From an uncultured Arachnia sp. (lineage in GTDB: Bacteria > Actinomycetota > Actinomycetes > Propionibacteriales > Propionibacteriaceae), in the NCBI GenBank assembly GCA_947499145.1, contig CANMNB010000003.1, positions 186,001 through 250,000 of the forward strand: a stretch of DNA of 64,000 nt, read 5' to 3'. The notes beneath the pieces were generated by a model. That model was not told the origin of the DNA and ran no database searches. It saw only the letters and a list, made by a program, of their open reading frames with translations. Of the stretch, positions 29,128 through 37,090 are shown in pieces. How positions within the stretch are numbered: the stretch's first letter is position 1; the number at the start of each line of letters is the position of its first letter. The translations under genes and the position numbers were made by a program.

Positions 29128-30153
29128 TCAGAGGCCGGGCGTGCTCTCCCGCACCACCACTTCGCCCAGCAGGGGCGGCCCCGGGGACCAGTCACCCTCA
29201 AGTGCCGCGCGCATCGCCTGGTATCCCGCCTCGACGAGTGGGAGGTGATACGTCGTCAGGGCAGGGGTGACGTCCTGACTCGTCGGGATGTCGTCGAAGC
29301 CGCACACCGGCACGTCGAAGCCGACCTCGCGCCCGGCCGCCCGGATGGCCGCACTCGCGCCGATGGCCACGACGTCGTTGACGCCGAAGACCAGCGTCCC
29401 CGGCTCCAGCCCCTCCCGCAGCACAGTGGCCATGTCCTGTTCGCCCGACTCGCGGGTGAATCGTCCTGGACGGACCGTGACATCGATTCCGCCACCCGCA
29501 CGGAAGCCGTCGGTGAAGCCCGCGACGCGGTCATCCGAGGCGATCATCCCCGGTACGGCACCGATGACCAGCGCCCTGTCGTACCCCAACTGGGCCATTC
29601 TGCGGCCGAGCTCACGCGCCCCGGCCCGGTTGGCGAGCTGGACTCCCCGACAGATGTCATCGCACTCACCCAGCACCACCACACGCCCACCCCGGGAGGT
29701 GACGCCCTGCAGTTCGGCGCGGAGCGCCTGCGAGTCCTGGCCCTGCATGCGGGATGCGGAGAGGATGATCGCTTGCGGACGCTGGCCCTTGAGCGCCCGC
29801 ACCATCTCCAGTTCGCGCGCCGGGTCCCGTTCGGTGATCGCGATGGTGACCACCAGCCCAGCCTCGTCCGCTGCTCGCACCACTCCGGAGGCGACCTGGC
29901 CGAAGTACGGGTCGGCGATGTCCGCGACCAGCAGCGCCACCATGGTCGAGGTCCCACGGGCCGTGGCCTGGGCCGAGAGGTTCGGCGTGTATCCCAGGGT
30001 TGCTGCGGCCATCCTGACACGTTCCTTGTAGCTGTCCGCCACCTTGCGGCTCGAGCCGTTGAGCACGCGGGAGGCGGTGGCCAGGGAGACGCCAGCGGCT
30101 TGGGCCACGTCGTGCAGCGTCACGTCGCGGTTCACCCGGCTCTCCCCCTCCAC
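29128..30153 (-). CDS. LacI-family transcriptional regulator
   Basis: 341 residues. The HTH VTLHDVAQAAGVSLATASRVLNGSSRKV is at residues 11-38, with the hinge at about 50-62. A periplasmic-binding-protein-like sugar domain runs to the end, including DDRVAGFTDGFRAGG, FGVNDVVAIGA and VCGFDDIPTSQDVTPALTT. It is the last gene of the ABC importer operon. The probable operators are the two GGAAAGCGCT-type palindromes at 34265-34278 and 36380-36393. The effector is probably a pectin-derived sugar (inference from neighbours). Confidence 0.94.
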   Translation of the reverse strand: MEGESRVNRDVTLHDVAQAAGVSLATASRVLNGSSRKVADSYKERVRMAAATLGYTPNLSAQATARGTSTMVALLVADIADPYFGQVASGVVRAADEAGLVVTIAITERDPARELEMVRALKGQRPQAIILSASRMQGQDSQALRAELQGVTSRGGRVVVLGECDDICRGVQLANRAGARELGRRMAQLGYDRALVIGAVPGMIASDDRVAGFTDGFRAGGGIDVTVRPGRFTRESGEQDMATVLREGLEPGTLVFGVNDVVAIGASAAIRAAGREVGFDVPVCGFDDIPTSQDVTPALTTYHLPLVEAGYQAMRAALEGDWSPGPPLLGEVVVRESTPGL

Positions 30154-30211
30154 GTCTCGAGGTTATCGGAATCTGCCACGCCCCACGCTCCCCGCGTCCC
30201 GGTGGACGTGC

Positions 30212-30880
30212 TCATGTGGACGTACGGCCCCGGGCCTCCACCGCGACGACGGCGAGGAGGGCCACGCCGAGCGCTGGGAAGGCGAGCAGGGGCAGCTGCC
30301 AGGTGAGCACTCCGACCAACACGACGGCCAGTCCGACCCACAGCACCCCGGGCGCGTCGAACTCGACGGCGGGCCGGAGCGACCGGATCGCTCCCGTCCA
30401 ACCGCGGGTGGGCTCCCACAACTTCGCCAGGAGGAGCAGCGCGGTGCCGACCACCAGGAGCCCCAGAGCGGCAACTGCCTGAACCAGGAGGCGCATCGCC
30501 CCCGTCTCGACGAGGCCGAGGAGCAGGGTGAAGCCCGTGGCGATGACCAGGAGCACGGCCGCGACCGCCACCCCAACGCCTCCCAGCAGGGACTGGCGAA
30601 AGTCCGCCCAGGCCCTCTGCCACGACGAGTCCTCCGCGGAGACGTAGCGCCGCAGGTGCCGAGTCCCAGCCGCCAACGCCGCAGGCGCAGTCACGAGCGG
30701 CACGCTCACCAGACCGGCCACAACGCCCACGAGCATCGCCTCCGCGAAGAGCGCGAAGCGGCTCGTGGCACCGGGAAAGAGTGGGAGCGGGGCATCGGGT
30801 CGCACCGGTCCGGCCCCCGACTGCGCATCGCGGTAGGCCTGCTTCGCCCGGCGGCGATCCGCCCTCGCTCCCACGCTCAC
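30212..30880 (-). CDS. YesL-like DUF624 membrane protein
   Basis: 222 residues with four or five hydrophobic helices and a conserved core (LVSVPLVTAPAALAAGTRHLRRYVSAEDSSWQRAWADFRQSLLGG). The family occurs beside carbohydrate ABC importers; in Bacillus subtilis yesL sits in the rhamnogalacturonan-utilisation cluster. The molecular role is unknown, possibly as an accessory of the importer. The start overlaps the stop of the second permease gene (30877-30880). Confidence 0.85.
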   Translation of the reverse strand: MSVGARADRRRAKQAYRDAQSGAGPVRPDAPLPLFPGATSRFALFAEAMLVGVVAGLVSVPLVTAPAALAAGTRHLRRYVSAEDSSWQRAWADFRQSLLGGVGVAVAAVLLVIATGFTLLLGLVETGAMRLLVQAVAALGLLVVGTALLLLAKLWEPTRGWTGAIRSLRPAVEFDAPGVLWVGLAVVLVGVLTWQLPLLAFPALGVALLAVVAVEARGRTST

Positions 30881-31806
30881 CCCTTGAGGCCCTGCGTCGA
30901 CACGCCCTGGATCAGCATCCGTTGGAACACGAGGAAGAACAGCAGGACCGGCACCAGGGCCAGGAAGCCGGCCGTCACGGTGGCGCCGTAGTCCGACGCG
31001 CTGGTGGCATCGTTGAAGAGCCTGAGCGCCACGGGAAGCGTGTACTTCTCCGGATCGGTGAGGTAGATCAGCGGGCCGAAGAAGTCGCCCCAGGTCCAGA
31101 TGAACGTGAAGATCGCGCTGGTGATGAGTGCCGGCTTGATGAGCGGGAGCATGATCGAGAAGAAGATCCGGACGTGGCCGGCCCCGTCGACGCGCGCTGC
31201 CTCATCCATCTCCCGGGGGATGTTGCGGATGAACTGGACGATGAGGAAGACGAAGAAGGCGTCCGCCGCCAGGAACTTGCCGACCAGGAGCGGCACGTAG
31301 GTGTTGATCATGTCGAGCCGGTTGAACAGGATGTACTGCGGGATGATCACGACGTGGAACGGCAGGAGCAGGGTGGCGATCATGCAGGCGAAGAACACCC
31401 CGCGGCCACGGAACTGGATCCGACCGAAGGCGTAGGCCGCCATCGAGGCCGAGACGAGAATGGCTACGACGGCGATGGTCGCCACGAGCGTCGAGTTGGC
31501 GAAGAACCGCCACATCGGGACACCCGCGATGCCGTCCCAGACCGTCGCATAGTTCTGCAGCGTCGGGTTGTTCGGGATGATGCTGAGGTTGGAGCCGAAC
31601 TCCGCCGACGGCTTGAACGTGGCGACCAGGAGCCACAGCAGCGGGTAGAGCACCACGGCCGAGAGCACCGCGAGCGCGCCGTAGATGAGGGCCAGCGCCA
31701 AGGGGCTGGTGCGAGGGCCGCCGTTGCGACGGCGGCGCCGGGCGGGAGCGGCCGAGGACTGGGTGGTGGGGTGGGCCCCCGAGGAGGCATTGATGGTGCT
31801 GGTCAT
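30877..31806 (-). CDS. sugar ABC transporter permease, MalG/CUT1 type
   Basis: 309 residues from the ATG at 31806 (MTSTINASSGAHPTT). Six membrane helices follow a basic, proline-rich N-terminus. The EAA loop reads EMDEAARVDGAGHVRIFFSIMLPLIKPAL near residue 210. It forms the inner-membrane pore with the upstream MalF-type permease; its start overlaps that gene's stop by 4 nt. No ATPase gene is in the operon, so a shared MsmK/MsiK-type ATPase elsewhere must energise it (established for many actinobacterial CUT1 importers, inferred here). Confidence 0.94.
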   Translation of the reverse strand: MTSTINASSGAHPTTQSSAAPARRRRRNGGPRTSPLALALIYGALAVLSAVVLYPLLWLLVATFKPSAEFGSNLSIIPNNPTLQNYATVWDGIAGVPMWRFFANSTLVATIAVVAILVSASMAAYAFGRIQFRGRGVFFACMIATLLLPFHVVIIPQYILFNRLDMINTYVPLLVGKFLAADAFFVFLIVQFIRNIPREMDEAARVDGAGHVRIFFSIMLPLIKPALITSAIFTFIWTWGDFFGPLIYLTDPEKYTLPVALRLFNDATSASDYGATVTAGFLALVPVLLFFLVFQRMLIQGVSTQGLKG

Positions 31807-32786
31807 CGGGACTCTCCTGCGTAGTGCACCCAGCCCTTGGAGGTGCGGAACATGATGGCGGCGACGATGGCGACGAACACCAGGACGATCCACGCGATGG
31901 CGGAGGCATAGCCCATCTGCATGTCGGCGAAACCACGCTTGTACATGTAGAGCGTGATGAAGTTCAGCTGGCCACCCGGCCCACCGGAGCCGTTGGAGAT
32001 GATGAACGCGGACCCGAACACCTGGAAGGCGTGGATGGTCTCGAGCAGCAGGTTGAAGAAGATGACCGGCGAGAGCATCGGGAACGTGACGTGGAGGAAC
32101 TTCGACACCCGGCCGGCGCCGTCCATCTCCGCGGCCTCGTACAGCTCCTGCGGGACCTGCTTGAGGCCCGCGAGGAAGATCACCATCGGCGCGCCGAAGG
32201 TCCACACGGCCAGGACGATCATCATGGGCATCGCGAGGTCGACGTTGCCGACCCAACCGCCGACGTCGATGCCGACGGATTTCAGGGCGGAATCGACGGG
32301 GCCGTTGGTCTGGAACATGGCCCGCCACACGATCGCGATCGAGACGGTGCCGCCGATCAGGCTGGGGGCGTAAAAGGCCGAGCGGAAGAAGCCGGATCCC
32401 CGAGTGATGGAATTGAGCAGCAGCGCGATGCCAAGGGCTGCGATCAGCTTCACGGGGGTCCCGATCAGCACGTACTTCAGGGTGACCTCGACCGAACGCA
32501 GGAACGTCGGGTCGGAAAAGAGGCGGGTGAAGTTGTCGAACCCGATCCACTGGGGCGGGGAGAAGATGTTGTAGCGCGTGAACGCCAGGTAGAGCGAGTA
32601 CAGCATGGGTCCGACGGTGAGTCCGAAGAATCCGACCAGCCACGGCACCAGGAAGCCGTAGCCAGCGGCGGTCTCGCGACGCTGCATGGCGGTGTTGCGC
32701 CGCTCGGGCGGGCGGCCGTGGCGGGCCGCCCGCCCGGAGACGGCGTCGGGCGCCGCCCCCGAAGGGCTCGTCAAGGTTGTGCTCAC
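31803..32786 (-). CDS. sugar ABC transporter permease, MalF/CUT1 type
   Basis: 327 residues from the GTG at 32786, chosen because AAGGAGG lies 7 nt upstream; an in-frame ATG at 32819 lacks such a site. Six or seven helices. The EAA loop is ELYEAAEMDGAGRVSKFLHVTFPMLSPV near residue 215. It partners the MalG-type permease and the upstream binding protein. It lies 32 nt after the binding-protein stop. Confidence 0.94.
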   Translation of the reverse strand: MSTTLTSPSGAAPDAVSGRAARHGRPPERRNTAMQRRETAAGYGFLVPWLVGFFGLTVGPMLYSLYLAFTRYNIFSPPQWIGFDNFTRLFSDPTFLRSVEVTLKYVLIGTPVKLIAALGIALLLNSITRGSGFFRSAFYAPSLIGGTVSIAIVWRAMFQTNGPVDSALKSVGIDVGGWVGNVDLAMPMMIVLAVWTFGAPMVIFLAGLKQVPQELYEAAEMDGAGRVSKFLHVTFPMLSPVIFFNLLLETIHAFQVFGSAFIISNGSGGPGGQLNFITLYMYKRGFADMQMGYASAIAWIVLVFVAIVAAIMFRTSKGWVHYAGESR

Positions 32787-32818
32787 AGTGAATCCTCCTT
32801 CGGGGGACGGCTCCGGCA

Positions 32819-34192
32819 TCAGGAGTTGAGGATGACTTCCATCTCGCTGAAGAACTGCTCAACGGCCTGGTCGACCGTCATGGTGCCGAGACCGATCTCG
32901 GTGCCCAGCTGGCGGAACTTCTCCTCGATGGTGCCGTAGCCGGTGATCGGGACCGGAGGCGCATCGCCCAGGCGATCCTCGATCGAGCGCTCGTAGTCCA
33001 GCACCTTCTGCGACAGCGGATCCAGCTCGACGCCGGCCAGCTGCGACTCGGAGGCGGGCAGACCGCGGTTGGTGCCGAAGATCTCGCCGGCCTTCTCGCT
33101 GTTGATGAGGAAGTCGACGAGCAACGCCGACTGCTCCGGGTACTCCGTGTTAGCCGAGACCGCGTGCAGCATGGAGGGCTTCAGGTAGAGGTCCTGCGAG
33201 CCCTCGGCCGCGGTGGGGGGAGCCACGATGCTGAGCTGGTCCGCCTCGATGCCGAGGTCGGCGATGTAACCGGCGCCGAAGTTGTCCCACGACATCTCGG
33301 AGACCGTGAGCGCAGCGCCGAAGCCGGACTTCGGTGCCACCTCTTCGGAACGCTGGGTGGGGATGACCGCGCCGTTCTCGCGGATCTCGCTGCCGAGCTC
33401 CCAGAACGCCTTCAGGTCTTCCTGGGTGAACTGCGGCTCACCCGCGTCCGTGAACAAGTCCTGTCCGTTGGCACGCTGGTAGAGCTCGAAGAGCTGGATG
33501 CGGCCGGTCCAGTCCGGACCACCCCACAGGTCGTCGCCCGCCTGGGAGACCTCAGCCATCCAGGCGTTGTAGTCCTCCCACGAGCCGCCGCCCGGGTAGG
33601 TCTCGACGCCCTTCTCCTCGGCCAGGGCCTCGTTCTGGAACAGCGCCCATGCGTTGGTGGAGATCATGATCGCGGCGGTCTGGCCGTCCACGACGCCGAT
33701 GCCCAGCTCCTGCTCGGTGAGGTTGTCGGTGTTGATCTGGTTGCCCAGGAACGGCCCCAGGTCGAGCAACAGGCCGTTCTCGGCGTACTGGCGCAGGTAG
33801 GAGTAGTCGAACTGCATCACGTCGGGCAGGCCGCCGCCGGCCGCCTCGATCTGGCGCTTCTCCCAGAACTCCGGGAACCCCAGGAAGGTGCTGTTCACCT
33901 CGATCTGCGGGTACTCCTCGGTGAAGGCCTCGAGCGCCTGGTTGTAGAGCTCGGCGCGGGTGTCGTTGCCCCAGAAGGCGAAGTTCAACGTGGCGGCCTC
34001 GACCTCACCGCCGTTGCCCTCCTCACCGGAGGTCTCCTCGCCCGTGGTCTCCTGGGCGGTCTCGTCGGCCGTCGCCTCGGCGCCGGTGGTCGGATCTGCC
34101 GTGGTCCCTCCGCCGTCGGAGCATCCGACGAGAAGTGCGGCGGACCCAGCAATGGCTGCGGTGAGCCTGATCGCTCGCCTGAAGCTGAACAT
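32819..34192 (-). CDS. extracellular sugar-binding lipoprotein of the ABC importer
   Basis: 457 residues from the ATG at 34192 (MFSFRRAIRLTAAIAG), preceded by AAAGGACAAGG. The signal peptide ends in the lipobox LLVGC, so the mature protein is lipid-anchored outside the membrane. A Thr/Glu-rich linker of about 45 residues precedes the family 1 solute-binding domain (TLNFAFWGNDTRAELYNQALEAFTEEYPQIEV). The ligand is not deducible from sequence. It is the first gene of the importer operon behind a promoter whose start point is covered by a LacI-type operator. Confidence 0.94.
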   Translation of the reverse strand: MFSFRRAIRLTAAIAGSAALLVGCSDGGGTTADPTTGAEATADETAQETTGEETSGEEGNGGEVEAATLNFAFWGNDTRAELYNQALEAFTEEYPQIEVNSTFLGFPEFWEKRQIEAAGGGLPDVMQFDYSYLRQYAENGLLLDLGPFLGNQINTDNLTEQELGIGVVDGQTAAIMISTNAWALFQNEALAEEKGVETYPGGGSWEDYNAWMAEVSQAGDDLWGGPDWTGRIQLFELYQRANGQDLFTDAGEPQFTQEDLKAFWELGSEIRENGAVIPTQRSEEVAPKSGFGAALTVSEMSWDNFGAGYIADLGIEADQLSIVAPPTAAEGSQDLYLKPSMLHAVSANTEYPEQSALLVDFLINSEKAGEIFGTNRGLPASESQLAGVELDPLSQKVLDYERSIEDRLGDAPPVPITGYGTIEEKFRQLGTEIGLGTMTVDQAVEQFFSEMEVILNS

Positions 34193-34234
34193 CCTTGTCC
34201 TTTCGTTTGCGTTCTTTCCCGCCCTCGTGGGGGG

Positions 34235-34252
34235 TGGAACATCCACGTTCCA
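34235..34252. promoter_or_regulatory. TGGAAC-N6-GTTCCA palindrome in the importer leader
   Basis: Perfect 6-bp arms with a 6-nt centre, located between the LacI-type operator and the ribosome site of the binding-protein gene. It may be a second operator or an mRNA hairpin. Confidence 0.5.
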
Positions 34253-34264
34253 TGAACCGTGCGC

Positions 34265-34311
34265 GGAAAGCGCTTGCCCTCAAGCTAACAGAGCCGTCCC
34301 CCGGGGCGCAA
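34265..34311 (-). promoter_or_regulatory. importer promoter with LacI-type operator over the start point
   Basis: Minus strand: -35 TTGCGC at 34311-34306, 18-nt spacer, -10 TAGCTT at 34287-34282. The operator GGAAAGCGCTTGCC (plus-strand reading) occupies 34265-34278, just downstream of the -10 box. Its core AAAGCGCTT is the classic LacI-family palindrome. Confidence 0.8.
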
Positions 34312-34316
34312 GCACC

Positions 34317-34331
34317 GAATCATAACGATTC
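34317..34331. promoter_or_regulatory. GAATC-N5-GATTC palindrome upstream of the importer -35 box
   Basis: Perfect 5-bp arms around ATAAC, ending 6 nt from the -35 box, a usual position for an activator site. No known regulator can be assigned. Confidence 0.4.
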
Positions 34332-34354
34332 AGAAACAGCCCCGGGGCACCCGA

Positions 34355-35449
34355 TCACTGACGGCGCAGGTCGGTGACCGGACTCGCGAACCCCCGTCGA
34401 TGGGTGGGGTGGGAAGCGAGGTCGGAGGGTCGGATGACGGCGCCGTCGGCTGCTGCGGAGGCGTAGATGGCGGCGACGAGCTCGAAGGATCGGGCCGGAG
34501 CGTCCGCCGTGTCCGGCAGCGGGCTACCGGTGAGCAGCGCGTCGAACACGTCGCGCAGCAGCGGCGCGTGTCCGCTGGACTCCTCCCCGCCGTCCGCGAG
34601 CTCCCAGCCGGCCGCCTCCTCCTCGGGGACGCCGGGGGCCGGCGTGATCGACCAGTTGGCATGCCCGTGGCCGTAGAGGTGCTCGACCGAAACCGTGGCC
34701 TTCTGGGTGTCGATGCGGATGCTGCTCACCTGTCGGGGTGCGACGGCGCTGGAGACGACACTGGCGACGACACCGTTGGCGAAGGTCACGGTGGCCGTCG
34801 ATGTGTCCTCCGTCTCGGTCTCGCGATCCAGGCGCCACAGCCGGCCCTCGACGCTGGACCACTCCCCCAGGAGATGGCCCAGGAGGTCCAGTTGGTGGAT
34901 CCCATGACCCAGGGTCGTGCCCCCACCCTCGGTCTCCCACTTCCCGCGCCAGGGCACGGCGAAGTAGTCGGCGTCGCGGTACCAGAGCGTCTGGCACTGG
35001 GCCAGCAGGGGGCGGCCCAGGGCGCCCGAGGACAGCAACCGCTTGTAGTGGGCGGCCGCAGTACCCGTCCGCTGCTGGAACACCACGGCGAGCTCTCGGC
35101 CCGCCTCCCGGGCGGCCGAACGCATGTCGTCCAGCTCTTCCAGGGACGGCGCGGGCGGCTTCTCCACAACGACGTGTGCTCCCGCAGCGAAGCTGGCCAG
35201 CACCTGTTCACGATGCACCCCTGGCGGCGTGCAGATGAGGACGACGTCGGGCTGCTCGGCGGCGAGCAGCTCCTCGACGGTCGAGTAGACGGTGGGTCCG
35301 CCCCACTTCTCGGCGAATGCCTCGGCCTTGGACCGGGTCTGGTTGGTGACGGCCACGAGTTCGGCCTGCGGGTGCGCCAGCACCGCCTCGGCATGGAGAT
35401 GCGCCACCGCCCCTGTGCCGACGATGGCACACCTGAGGGTCCTGGTCAT
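34355..35449 (-). CDS. Gfo/Idh/MocA-family oxidoreductase of the carbohydrate island
   Basis: 364 residues, start MTRTLRCAIVGTGAVAHLHAEAVL. Rossmann motif GTGAVA near residue 11; ADVVLICTPPGVHREQVLASFAAGAHVVVEKPPAPS near 70-100 contains the conserved E-K-P; the active-site lysine/histidine region includes GTTLGHGIHQLDLLGHLLGEWSSVEG near 180-200. It probably oxidises a sugar or sugar acid. The start overlaps the stop of the DUF6807 gene by 4 nt, so the two form an operon that diverges from the acetylesterase. Confidence 0.92.
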   Translation of the reverse strand: MTRTLRCAIVGTGAVAHLHAEAVLAHPQAELVAVTNQTRSKAEAFAEKWGGPTVYSTVEELLAAEQPDVVLICTPPGVHREQVLASFAAGAHVVVEKPPAPSLEELDDMRSAAREAGRELAVVFQQRTGTAAAHYKRLLSSGALGRPLLAQCQTLWYRDADYFAVPWRGKWETEGGGTTLGHGIHQLDLLGHLLGEWSSVEGRLWRLDRETETEDTSTATVTFANGVVASVVSSAVAPRQVSSIRIDTQKATVSVEHLYGHGHANWSITPAPGVPEEEAAGWELADGGEESSGHAPLLRDVFDALLTGSPLPDTADAPARSFELVAAIYASAAADGAVIRPSDLASHPTHRRGFASPVTDLRRQ

Positions 35450-36333
35450 GAGTTGTCCTTCCGCTCGAAGATCTCGGCCGCGATGTCACGTGCCGCGTCG
35501 GCACGGTTGACGACGTCGGCGCCGTCGACCACGACCACGGCGGCCAGATCAATCCGACCCCCGTCGGCGACCACCGTCTCCTCGTGGAAGAAGGGCGCCG
35601 GGCACAGGCCTGCGAACTCGGCACTGCGCGCGAACCAGGGCTGCTCGCCTCCCGGCGCCGCGGAGTGCACGAGCACACCGATGCCTGTCCCGGGTGCGAC
35701 GTACGCCAGCCAGTTGCCGGCCCGGCCACGGGCCGCGTCGCCTACCTCGCCCTCCGGCGAGTGGATCGCGCCGCCGGTGAACGCGGACGGGCCGCGCCAG
35801 AAGATCCCGGCGTAGCCGGCGTTTTCGCGTCCCTTCGTCGTCGGGGAGCCGAAGGCCAGAGGGCCGCCGCTCCGGTTGACGAGCCGGCTCGACCACGTCA
35901 GGGCCCAGGCCTGGTCATCGAGGACCCGCGCCGTGAGTGTCCGCTCCTCCCGCAGGACGGGCGCGCCGTCCTGGGCGTGCCACTCGAGGTCCTCGACGAC
36001 CAGTGCGACGTCCCCCTCCTCGATCCGGGCGAAGCCCATGTGGCGCTGAGTGCCGTTGTTGGGCAGCTGGACGTACCCCTCGTCACGGACGTAGGTGGGG
36101 CCTCCCCAGAAGTTGTGGTCCCCCACGTTCGGGAGGGCAAGCGACAGGCCCTTGTGCCAGACATGGTCCTCCGGGCGGTACCCCGTCGCCGCGTCACCAC
36201 CAAGGGTCCGGAGCATCAGGTACGGACGCGGCGACTCGAGCACGGGTTCAGTCGGACGATGGACATAGGTGGCGACGTCGACGTCGCCGTGGCGGAAGAC
36301 CAGGGCATCGTCCCTGCTCGCGTCGATCCTCAT
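35446..36333 (-). CDS. DUF6807 / PmoA-like family protein
   Basis: 295 residues from the ATG at 36333 (MRIDASRDDALVF), which has GAGAGG 6-7 nt upstream; a GTG 30 nt earlier is possible. Conserved features include PYLMLRTLGGDAATGYRPEDHVWHKGLSLALPNVGDHNFWGG, and later GYAGIFWRGPSAFTGG. The family (often labelled PmoA-like) is found with Gfo/Idh enzymes in polysaccharide loci and has a beta-sandwich predicted fold; function unsettled. No signal peptide, so it is cytoplasmic. It is upstream partner of the oxidoreductase. Confidence 0.82.
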   Translation of the reverse strand: MRIDASRDDALVFRHGDVDVATYVHRPTEPVLESPRPYLMLRTLGGDAATGYRPEDHVWHKGLSLALPNVGDHNFWGGPTYVRDEGYVQLPNNGTQRHMGFARIEEGDVALVVEDLEWHAQDGAPVLREERTLTARVLDDQAWALTWSSRLVNRSGGPLAFGSPTTKGRENAGYAGIFWRGPSAFTGGAIHSPEGEVGDAARGRAGNWLAYVAPGTGIGVLVHSAAPGGEQPWFARSAEFAGLCPAPFFHEETVVADGGRIDLAAVVVVDGADVVNRADAARDIAAEIFERKDNS

Positions 36334-36379
36334 TGACAGCCTCTCGATCGGGTCTCCGATCACCCTAGTACGACACGAC

Positions 36380-36393
36380 GGAAAGCGCTATCC
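36380..36393. promoter_or_regulatory. second LacI-type operator, between DUF6807 and acetylesterase genes
   Basis: GGAAAGCGCTATCC differs from the operator at 34265-34278 at one position. It overlaps a possible -10 TATCCT (36389-36394) for the plus-strand acetylesterase gene and lies 47 nt before the minus-strand DUF6807 start, so one site can control both directions. Confidence 0.78.
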
Positions 36394-36418
36394 TGAACTG
36401 GATCCGGGGAGGGCGATG

Positions 36419-37090
36419 ATGGCGATCCACTTGGCGGGCGACTCGACGGTCGCCCCGCAGCGGGCCGGCGAGGAGCCGATGAGCGGCTGGGGGCACCACC
36501 TCGCCCGATTCGTCGACGAACCGGTGTGCAACCTCGCCTTCGGAGGCGCCACGACCGGCTCGTTCATCGACAGTGGGCGGTGGGCGGAGGTCATCGGCAA
36601 CCTCGAGGCGGGCGACGTCGTCGTGATCCAGTTCGGGCACAACGACCAGAAGTACCCCGAACTCGACGCGTGGGGTGGCTACACGGACAACCTCCGCGGT
36701 TTCGTGACGGATGTCCGGCAACGTGACGCGCGGCCCATCCTGTGCACGTCGGCCGAGCGGCGCCGGTTCGAGGCGGGGAGGGTGATGCCGTCCCACGGCG
36801 CCTATCCCAACGCAGTGCGAGACCTCGCGGCCGAGCTCGAGGTGCCGCTCATCGACCTCACTGTGTTCACCACCTGGCTGTACGAGGACCTGGGGGACGA
36901 GGAGTCCAAGCGACTCCTCAGCCACTATGCCCCGGGCGAGTACCCGGCCTGGCCCGAGGGGTTGCAGGACGACACGCACTTCTCGGACGAGGGGGCCCGC
37001 AGGGTCGCTGCCTTCGTCGCGCGAGCCCTCCGGGCCATCGGCCGGCGTGACGGCGACCTGCCACCGGCAGGGCGGCAGCTACCGCGCTGA
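36419..37090 (+). CDS. SGNH esterase, rhamnogalacturonan-acetylesterase-like
   Basis: 223 residues; two consecutive ATGs (36416, 36419) follow GGGGAGGG. Block I IHLAGDSTVA gives the nucleophile Ser, GGATTGSF the oxyanion Gly, FGHNDQKY block III Asn, and DDTHFSDEGA the Asp-x2-His pair. AGDST and QFGHNDQ together are typical of rhamnogalacturonan acetylesterases. There is no signal peptide, so it would act on imported acetylated oligosaccharides. It shares an operator with the DUF6807 operon. The last 12 bp overlap the convergent MATE gene. Confidence 0.88.
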   Translation: MAIHLAGDSTVAPQRAGEEPMSGWGHHLARFVDEPVCNLAFGGATTGSFIDSGRWAEVIGNLEAGDVVVIQFGHNDQKYPELDAWGGYTDNLRGFVTDVRQRDARPILCTSAERRRFEAGRVMPSHGAYPNAVRDLAAELEVPLIDLTVFTTWLYEDLGDEESKRLLSHYAPGEYPAWPEGLQDDTHFSDEGARRVAAFVARALRAIGRRDGDLPPAGRQLPR

